The translations under genes and the position numbers were made by a program. Below, one piece after another: positions 1 through 4,290 of a stretch of DNA of 10,496 bases. The notes below the pieces were generated by a model. That model saw only the letters and a program-made list of their open reading frames with translations, was not told the origin of the DNA and searched no databases. Position 1 is the stretch's first letter, and every line of letters begins with the position of its first letter. Source of the stretch: Bacteroidota bacterium (GTDB taxonomy: Bacteria > Bacteroidota > Ignavibacteria > Kapaibacteriales > UBA2268); assembly GCA_027371665.1 (NCBI GenBank), contig DAHXMP010000005.1, positions 1-10,496 of the forward strand. The letters are read 5' to 3'.

Positions 1-106
1 GTTTGAGTAGAGAAGCAAATGCTCCATCCTTGCCTATTAATGATTTGCCTGTCCTTAATTGTTCTAAGGCTTTGCTTTGCATCTCTTGGTACTGTTCTTC
101 TGTCAT
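1..106 (-). CDS. IS256-family (mutator-type) transposase, N-terminal fragment cut by window edge
   Basis: The minus strand reads from an ATG at 106-104 to the window edge, giving 35 codons that begin MTEEQYQEMQSKALEQL and continue through RTGKSLIGKDGAFASLLK. The block 'lr-GKSLxGKdGAFAxLLK' is the conserved start of IS256/mutator-type DDE transposases, which cut and paste or copy the element through a DDE catalytic core; that core lies outside the window. An AGGA at about 7 nt upstream (on + strand, tcct at 114-117) is a good ribosome-binding site and supports this start. The overlapping plus-strand frame 3-245 has no recognisable content. Family assignment rests on this short block only. Whether the full transposase is intact cannot be seen. 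Confidence 0.72.
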   Translation of the reverse strand, partial: MTEEQYQEMQSKALEQLRTGKSLIGKDGAFASLLK

Positions 107-107
107 T

Positions 108-157
108 ACTCTGTCCTTATTTAGTTTTACAAAATTAATTGTTTTATTGGACAGAGT
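108..157 (-). promoter_or_regulatory. 9-bp stem that would sequester the transposase RBS
   Basis: ACTCTGTCC at 108-116 and GGACAGAGT at 149-157 are perfect reverse complements with a 32-nt spacer. In a minus-strand transcript the promoter-proximal arm comes from the IS terminus, while the distal arm contains the AGGA ribosome-binding site and ends one base before the ATG. A transcript entering from outside the IS could fold and hide the start. One that begins inside the IS, downstream of the first arm, could not. Complementarity is directly visible; regulation is inferred by analogy with other insertion sequences. Confidence 0.45.
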
Positions 158-172
158 TTACTTTACAGTCTC

Positions 173-344
173 TATTTTTAATAATTCAATTCGATTTTAT
201 CCTTCATTAATGAAATTTTATTCTGATCAATTCTCTAGATTATAGTGATTTTATTTATTATCATATATTAATATTTATTTTTGTTCTTTCCTCCCCTTTA
301 ATCCCCCTCCCATCCATACCCTTTGCGGCGGAGGTCACTTTTTC
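173..344. other. Intergenic stretch between the IS end and the repeat array
   Basis: AT-rich sequence to about 285, followed by a pyrimidine-rich segment (about 286-320: cctcccc, atccccctccc) and ctttgcggcggaggtcac at 321-338. I find no convincing ORF on either strand, no RNA gene and no clear terminator. The C-rich segment differs sharply in composition from its surroundings and could be the remnant of another dispersed repeat, but only one copy is visible here. Confidence 0.4.
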
Positions 345-446
345 GTCTGAACTGTGATTTGTGTGATTAGTGTGATTTGTGTGATTGAAAAAGTTGTCTG
401 AACTGTGATTTATGTGATTAGTATGATATGTGTGATTGAAAAAGTT
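345..446. repeat. Two tandem 51-bp left-arm units of the GTCTGAAC repeat
   Basis: GTCTGAACTGTGATT begins at 345, 396 and 447, exactly 51 bp apart. The first two units each consist of GTCTGAAC, a run of TGTGATT-type heptamers at 9-bp spacing, and a closing GAAAAAGTT. They differ from each other at only a few bases. These units contain left arms only; the third copy at 447 opens a full hairpin unit instead. The 9-bp periodicity inside each arm suggests growth by slippage. Confidence 0.85.
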
Positions 447-533
447 GTCTGAACTGTGATTAGTGTGATATGTGTGATTAAGAAATAATAATCATTGGAG
501 AATCATAAGAATCATGGAAATCATAGTTCAGAC
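447..533. repeat. Complete palindromic repeat unit bounded by GTCTGAAC and GTTCAGAC
   Basis: The unit opens with GTCTGAACTGTGATT (447-461) and closes with AATCATAGTTCAGAC (519-533), the near-perfect reverse complement. Between them the left arm is made of TGTGATT heptamers and the right arm of AATCAT hexamers at 9-bp spacing (AATCATTGG, AATCATAAG, AATCATGGA), so the unit can fold into a long imperfect hairpin or cruciform. No reading frame is carried by it. Confidence 0.85.
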
Positions 534-617
534 ATTAGTGTGATTAGTGTGATATGTGTGATTAAGAAATAATAATCATTGGAGAATCATAAGAATCATG
601 GGAATCATAGTTCAGAC
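534..617. repeat. 84-bp tandem copy of the palindromic unit
   Basis: Bases 539-620 repeat 455-536 at an offset of exactly 84 bp with one difference (A518 versus G602). The copy keeps the right-arm terminus AATCATAGTTCAGAC (603-617), but its left end lacks GTCTGAAC and starts with ATTAGTGTGATTAG. Near-identity implies recent tandem duplication or slippage. Confidence 0.85.
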
Positions 618-711
618 ATTTGTGTTATTGGTGTGATTTCGTAATTTTGACTGATTGATAATTTAAAAATCATTTGAAAATCATATTAATCATAAGAATC
701 ATAGTCTAGAC
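618..711. repeat. Diverged third hairpin unit
   Basis: The left half keeps TGTGTTATTGG and TGTGATTT remnants. The right half keeps AATCAT at irregular, roughly 9-11-bp spacing and ends in AATCATAGTCTAGAC (697-711), a variant of the AATCATAGTTCAGAC terminus. It lies 20 bp upstream of the GxxExxY start codon, so it is likely part of that gene's 5' leader. It is older or less constrained than the two copies before it. Confidence 0.7.
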
Positions 712-731
712 AATAAAAGGAAATTAATAGT

Positions 732-1127
732 ATGATAAAAAAAGAATACAAATATTCCGAACTGACAAGTAAAATAATCGGTGCTGCAATGGAAGTACAC
801 AGCATTTTAGGTAATGGATTCCAGGAATTGATTTACCAGAGAGCATTAGCAGAAGAATTTAAATTAAGAAAAATAAATTTCGAGCGTGAACCGACAATGA
901 AGATTTATTATAAGCATACAAATATTGGTGAAAGAAGAGTAGATTTCCTGGTAGAAAAAATAATTTCTGTAGAAATAAAAGCATTAATAAAATTAGAAGA
1001 TGTACATTTAGCACAGGCAATAAATTATCTGGAAGCATATAATCTTGAAATTGGATTGTTGATTAATTTTGGAGCAAAAAGTCTAGAATTTAAAAGATTT
1101 GAGAATAAGAAATATAAATCATCATAA
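732..1127 (+). CDS. GxxExxY protein (PD-(D/E)XK nuclease-like)
   Basis: A 131-residue protein matching the GxxExxY family in length and sequence. The signature GFQELIY is at residues 29-35, preceded by the typical helix IIGAAMEVHSILGNG. A PD-(D/E)XK-like core follows: RVDFLV (Asp71), then VEIKAL (Glu81, Lys83), then an AQAINYLEAY helix and the closing GLLINFGAKSLEFKR strand region. All expected motif positions are present, so the gene is probably functional. The family resembles nucleases of the PDDEXK_3 type, but its biological role is not established and I assign none. AAGGAAA at 718-723 could serve as a ribosome-binding site. It is the only plus-strand gene here, convergent with mutA. Its last codons (KSS) and the TAA at 1125-1127 lie within the repeat arm, and repeats also fill its upstream region. 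Confidence 0.88.
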   Translation: MIKKEYKYSELTSKIIGAAMEVHSILGNGFQELIYQRALAEEFKLRKINFEREPTMKIYYKHTNIGERRVDFLVEKIISVEIKALIKLEDVHLAQAINYLEAYNLEIGLLINFGAKSLEFKRFENKKYKSS

Positions 1128-1158
1128 TCACATAAATCACGGGAATCATAGTTCAGAC
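1117..1158. repeat. Right-arm repeat overlapping the 3' end of the GxxExxY gene
   Basis: Four consecutive 9-bp units are visible: AATCATCAT (1117-1125), AATCACATA (1126-1134), AATCACGGG (1135-1143) and AATCATAGT (1144-1152), followed by TCAGAC (1153-1158). The final 15 bases are identical to the right-arm ends at 519-533 and 603-617. The stop codon of the upstream gene falls at the join of the first two units. Confidence 0.85.
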
Positions 1159-1168
1159 AATTTACATA

Positions 1169-1204
1169 GAATTGTTCCTTACCTACGGGATACTTTTACA
1201 ATTC
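1169..1204 (-). terminator. Weak stem-loop just after mutA
   Basis: GAATTGT (1169-1175) pairs with ACAATTC (1198-1204) across a loop that contains a smaller TACC/GGTA pairing. It begins immediately after the mutA stop codon on the minus strand. The stem is AT-rich and not followed by a clear U-run, so it is a weak candidate for transcript 3'-end formation. The repeat arm at 1117-1158 lies just beyond and could act with it. Confidence 0.25.
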
Positions 1205-3004
1205 CTAACAGCCTAACACCAACTTCTTAATTGGATGTTCCATCTTAACACCCTTACGCCCTTTTATGAGGACTTCGATGATTTCCCCCAGGGTTGCACC
1301 GGAAGAAGCTGCTTCGACTATGGAATCAAAGGAGTTAGGAGATTTTTCCTTTAATTCGGCATTCAATTTTGTAAGAGACAGCTTTACCTGCTTCTCATTG
1401 CGTTTTTCTATGTGAGCCTTGTAAGATTTTGCCCTCCGGCCAAAAACCGTCTTAAGAGCAATTTCCGGCGTTTCTGAAGGCTTTATATTATTGTCATCCT
1501 TAGCGGAGTCGAAGGATTTATATTTATTCGTACCGACGAGAACATCTTTTCCCTCGGAAATAGCCTTTTCACGCTTCAATCTTACTTCTTCGAGCATTTT
1601 TTGGGGTAATCCATTTTTTAATGCCTTCAGCATACCGCCTTCTTTCTCGACTTTTCTGAATAAATCCCAGGCTGCCTTGGCAAGTTCCGCCGTAAGATTT
1701 TCTACATACCATGAGCCTCCTGCAGGGTCGGCAGTGTCTAAGATTTCACATTCTTCTTTCAGGATTATTTGAGTGTTTCTTGCGAGCCGCTTAGCCAATT
1801 TACCCGGCACGCCGAAAGCATCGTCGAACCACCCGACACTAAGGCTGTTGCAGCCGCCCATAATAGCGGACATAGCCTCGCCCGTCGCCCGCAGGATATT
1901 AACATAAGGGCTGGACTTCGATTTGTTCCATTTACATGTTTCAGCATGAATAACTGCTTTCATAGATTCTTCATTTCCGCCAAATTCTTTAATGATTTTT
2001 GCCCATAAGACCCTTGCTGCTCTCAATTTTGCGATTTCGATGAAAAAATTCGGCCCTATCGAATAAGATAAACTGATTCTGGTTGCAATTTCATCAATAT
2101 TCAGGCCTCTTATAAGTAATTCCCTTATATATTCTACTGCTGTGGCAAATGTGAAAGCAAGCTCCTGCACAGCATTTCCTCCCGCATCGTTAAATAAATT
2201 CCCATTCACCGTTAAGATTGCAAAGCGGGGGAGTTTGCCCTTCTCTGTCATGCTGAGCGGAGTCGAAGCATCTTTATTTGCCCAAGTAATAATCCATGCA
2301 ATCTCGTTGAATGCATCCTCCATAGAAACAGGGTAGAAGCCATCTCCGGCTAATGTCAATATAGGGTCATAGAAAAATCCGCCTTTTGTCATTCTGAGCG
2401 AAGCCGAAGAATCCCTTGTTTTAGTCATTCTGAGCGAAGTCGAAGAATATCCCGTTGATTTCTGAAGGAACGCATCAAACATAGCAGCCACAGCCGCCGG
2501 AGAGTATTTTATTTTAATATAAACAGGGTGGTTTTCTATGTTAATATTTTTTAGGGCGGTAGAAAAATCATCCGGACAGAAAATCGAAGTTCCCTTCCTT
2601 CCTGCATTATTCTTTGAGCTTTTATTAGGATTTAATCCTTCGGATGAATCCTCGTCAATTTGCAGAAATATTGCATTCTGCCCACAGGAAAGATTACGTT
2701 TTAATTCTTTGTTAAAGGATTTAGGCTCCGGTTCCGGAATTTTCTGGAGTATATCCCATTCTTTATTAATAAAACCTGTTCCTCTAAGGTATGGTTCGAA
2801 TCCGGGCAGGTTAGATATGAAATTTTCATCTTTTTTTACGACTTCACAGATATAAATCGGCTTTGTAACTATATTTTCATAGTTTTCTTTGATTAATTGT
2901 CCTAACGATTTGCCTTTTAATGACATTTCGGAGAGCTTTTTCCACTCATTGAATGTAGCAGGCTTAAATTCCGGCAACAACTTTTCTTCCTTTTTCAACT
3001 TCAT
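1205..3004 (-). CDS. mutA: Methylmalonyl-CoA mutase small (beta) subunit-like protein with in-frame repeat insertions and no C-terminal B12-like domain
   Basis: A 599-residue protein of the methylmalonyl-CoA mutase family, which interconverts succinyl-CoA and methylmalonyl-CoA with adenosylcobalamin. It matches the non-catalytic small subunit: N-terminal LLPEFKPATFNEWKKL (9-24), LPGFEPYLRGTG (66-77), IAKLRAARVLWAKI (about 321-334), HAETCKWN (about 353-360) in place of the large subunit's substrate-binding text, LARNTQIILKEE, and DPAGGSWYVENLT (about 424-436). Four copies of a dispersed repeat are translated in frame, giving two adjacent SLRMT peptides (about 186-206), DASTPLSMT (245-253) and KSFDSAKDD (496-504). 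After a linker ending GATLGEIIEVL (about 570-580) the protein stops within about 20 residues, so the flavodoxin-like domain usual in about 610-640-residue small subunits is absent. No mutB lies downstream. queA ends 47 bp upstream. The start has no clear Shine-Dalgarno sequence. Family assignment is firm; assembly into a working heterodimer is uncertain. Confidence 0.85.
   Translation of the reverse strand: MKLKKEEKLLPEFKPATFNEWKKLSEMSLKGKSLGQLIKENYENIVTKPIYICEVVKKDENFISNLPGFEPYLRGTGFINKEWDILQKIPEPEPKSFNKELKRNLSCGQNAIFLQIDEDSSEGLNPNKSSKNNAGRKGTSIFCPDDFSTALKNINIENHPVYIKIKYSPAAVAAMFDAFLQKSTGYSSTSLRMTKTRDSSASLRMTKGGFFYDPILTLAGDGFYPVSMEDAFNEIAWIITWANKDASTPLSMTEKGKLPRFAILTVNGNLFNDAGGNAVQELAFTFATAVEYIRELLIRGLNIDEIATRISLSYSIGPNFFIEIAKLRAARVLWAKIIKEFGGNEESMKAVIHAETCKWNKSKSSPYVNILRATGEAMSAIMGGCNSLSVGWFDDAFGVPGKLAKRLARNTQIILKEECEILDTADPAGGSWYVENLTAELAKAAWDLFRKVEKEGGMLKALKNGLPQKMLEEVRLKREKAISEGKDVLVGTNKYKSFDSAKDDNNIKPSETPEIALKTVFGRRAKSYKAHIEKRNEKQVKLSLTKLNAELKEKSPNSFDSIVEAASSGATLGEIIEVLIKGRKGVKMEHPIKKLVLGC
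1493..1519 (-). repeat. Dispersed repeat copy inside mutA (variant, different reading frame)
   Basis: GTCATCCTTAGCGGAGTCGA continuing with AGGATTT is a variant of the repeat at 2247, 2388 and 2424. It is read in a different frame from those copies, giving KSFDSAKDD. It lies right after the conserved VLVGTNKY segment, in a linker. Confidence 0.75.
2247..2271 (-). repeat. Dispersed repeat copy inside mutA
   Basis: GTCATGCTGAGCGGAGTCGA continuing with AGCAT matches the repeat core GTCATTCTGAGCGAAGTCGA with a few changes. It is translated as DASTPLSMT in the same frame as the copies at 2388 and 2424. It separates the ITWANK segment from KLPRFAILTVNG, consistent with a surface loop. Confidence 0.8.
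2388..2448 (-). repeat. Two tandem dispersed-repeat copies inside mutA
   Basis: GTCATTCTGAGCGAAGCCGA (from 2388) and GTCATTCTGAGCGAAGTCGA (from 2424), both followed by AGAAT, begin 36 bp apart and differ at one base over the 25-bp core. The spacing is a multiple of three, so both are read in the same frame and encode SSASLRMT and SSTSLRMT. This matches a repeat type I recall as widespread in environmental FCB and other genomes; other copies in this genome cannot be seen here. Confidence 0.85.
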
Positions 3005-3040
3005 CTATCAGATCAACAAAGTAATTTTAGTCTCATATCA

Positions 3041-3054
3041 GTCGTTAGTCGTTA
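3041..3054. repeat. Two tandem 7-bp GTCGTTA units at the queA stop codon
   Basis: GTCGTTA occurs at 3041-3047 and 3048-3054. On the minus strand it reads TAACGACTAACGAC, and its first TAA is the queA stop codon. Only two units are present, so this may be chance or the tip of another dispersed repeat. Confidence 0.4.
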
Positions 3055-4095
3055 ATACATTAACAATGCGTCGCCGTAAGCATAGAACCTGTAATCGCTT
3101 TTCATCGCTTTTTTATAGACTTTAAACAATTCATCTTTGCCTGCAAAAGCAGCAGACATCAATAAAGAAGGAGATGCTGGCGGCTGAAAATTTGTAAGAA
3201 ATTTATCTGTGATTTTGAAATCAAATGGCGGATAAATGAATTTATCTGTCCAGCCCCTATTTGGTTTCACTGTTCCGGATGTTAATACGGATGATTCCAA
3301 TGCTCTGACCACACTCGAACCAACAGCTATAACGCTTTTCTTTGATTTAAGGGATTTATTTATTATTTCCGCAGATTCTCTCGAAATATTAAAATATTCT
3401 GAATACATCCTGTGCTTTGTTAAGTCTTCCACTTCGATTTTTTCGAATACACCCTGCCCGATATTTAATAATACTTTTGCTATCTTAACTCCCTTGGCTT
3501 CTATATCATGCAGTAAATCTTCCGTAAAGTGAAGCCCGGCAGTAGGTGGAGCTATCGAAGCGAGATTGGCTTTATTTGCAAATATACATTGGTAAGTTTT
3601 CTTATCATGTTCGGTTGGTTCACGTTTAATATATTCAGGTAAAGGCATTTGACCTATTCTCTCTATGACTTTAAATAAATTTCCATCATAACTGAACCTT
3701 ACTGTTCTCCCTCTTGAAGTTGTGTTATCAATGACTTCGCAATGGAATTTGTTGTTATCGAAATAAATTTTATTGCCGATTCTGACTTTACGGGCTGGTT
3801 CTACCAAGACGTCCCAAATTCTGTCTTCGGATTTGAGCTCCCTTAGGAGCATTACCTCGATTTTGGCATTCGTCTTTTCTTTCTTTCCGAAGAGCCTTGC
3901 GGGAAATACCTTAGTTTCATTTACTACAAGACAGTCTCCTTTATGCAGATAATCTATAATATCCGAAAAAGCCCTTGTTTCGATTCTACCGTTGCTCCTG
4001 TTCAGTACCATCAGTTTTGCAGAATCCCTCGGGTCTGCCGGAAATTTGGCTATCATATTTTTTTGAAGTGCGTATTTAAATTCTGATAATTTCAT
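3052..4095 (-). CDS. queA: tRNA preQ1(34) S-adenosylmethionine ribosyltransferase-isomerase (QueA)
   Basis: A complete 347-residue QueA, of usual length. The enzyme transfers and isomerises the ribosyl part of S-adenosylmethionine onto preQ1 at the wobble base of GUN-anticodon tRNAs, giving epoxyqueuosine in the cytoplasm. Family blocks occur in order: PADPRDSAKLMVLNR (19-33), NETKVFPARLFG (59-70), PLPEYI, APPTAGLHFT (about 182-191), LLNIGQGVF, VGSSVVRALES (about 255-265), FQPPASPSLLMSAAFAG and the C-terminal YRFYAYGDALLMY. No key block is missing. TTAGGAC about 10 nt before the ATG is a plausible ribosome-binding site. It is followed by mutA after 47 bp on the same strand, and the two may share a transcript although their functions are unrelated. 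No other queuosine genes are in the window. Confidence 0.96.
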   Translation of the reverse strand: MKLSEFKYALQKNMIAKFPADPRDSAKLMVLNRSNGRIETRAFSDIIDYLHKGDCLVVNETKVFPARLFGKKEKTNAKIEVMLLRELKSEDRIWDVLVEPARKVRIGNKIYFDNNKFHCEVIDNTTSRGRTVRFSYDGNLFKVIERIGQMPLPEYIKREPTEHDKKTYQCIFANKANLASIAPPTAGLHFTEDLLHDIEAKGVKIAKVLLNIGQGVFEKIEVEDLTKHRMYSEYFNISRESAEIINKSLKSKKSVIAVGSSVVRALESSVLTSGTVKPNRGWTDKFIYPPFDFKITDKFLTNFQPPASPSLLMSAAFAGKDELFKVYKKAMKSDYRFYAYGDALLMY

Positions 4096-4184
4096 AGATA
4101 TTTTGTCCTAACTATTAATATTTATAATCAATTTCTTTCCTTTTTCCCGATATAATTACCTGATTATCGGAAAGCTCTTTGTTA

Positions 4185-4211
4185 AAAAGCTACTTAAGTA
4201 ATTTATGTCAA
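4185..4211 (-). promoter_or_regulatory. Candidate promoter for queA
   Basis: On the minus strand TTGACA (4211-4206) is followed by TAGCTTTT (4192-4185). The first fits a -35/-33 element, and the second is one base from the Bacteroidota -7 consensus TAnnTTTG, but the spacing is shorter than that consensus prefers. It lies about 90 nt upstream of the queA start in the 195-bp gap after htpG. The call rests on sequence resemblance only. Confidence 0.25.
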
Positions 4212-4290
4212 TATTATGAGGAAATTTTCAAATTGAAAAATTTTAATATTACAAAAATACAACAATCGCATACTCCACGTCAAGCACTTT

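Larger units (their letters stand above)
1..172 (-). mobile_element. IS256-family insertion sequence, 5' end only
   Basis: The transposase start (106) is preceded by a short non-coding leader. On the minus strand the outer part reads GAGACTGTAAAGTAAACTC then TGTCC (172-149), which resembles IS256-family terminal inverted repeats in composition and in its distance from the transposase start. The outer boundary near 172 is an estimate: the other inverted repeat and the target-site duplication cannot be compared because the rest of the element is off the window. A contig stopping inside an IS is common when the element is multi-copy. Confidence 0.55.
345..1158 (+). mobile_element. Putative repeat-bounded GxxExxY cassette (composite unit)
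   Basis: The block opens with a left arm at 345-386 and ends with a right arm at 1117-1158. The two 42-nt arms are inverted relative to each other and match at 32 of 42 positions by my hand alignment, with mismatches concentrated in the spacer dinucleotides between heptamers. Inside are further hairpin units and one gene. No transposase is encoded, so any mobility would need to be in trans or through recombination. No target-site duplication was identified. That this is a discrete unit is an inference from architecture. Confidence 0.4.

Noticed and set aside
3..245. Plus-strand open frame of 80 codons
   Set aside because: It overlaps the well-supported minus-strand IS256 transposase start and has no recognisable motifs or ribosome-binding site; it is a shadow frame.
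345..711. CRISPR-like array
   Set aside because: Repeat starts are regularly spaced at first (51 bp), but the intervening sequence is itself the repeated heptamer pattern, with no unique spacers, and no cas gene is nearby.
1205..3004. mutA as a pseudogene
   Set aside because: The frame is open over 599 codons, all visible barrel motifs of the small subunit are present, and the repeat insertions keep frame. Loss of the C-terminal domain alone does not prove inactivation.
4221..4246. AAATTTTCAA/TTGAAAAATTT hairpin after htpG as a terminator
   Set aside because: The stem is almost entirely A/T with a bulge and lies about 45 bp beyond the htpG stop; such a weak stem is expected by chance in this AT-rich gap.
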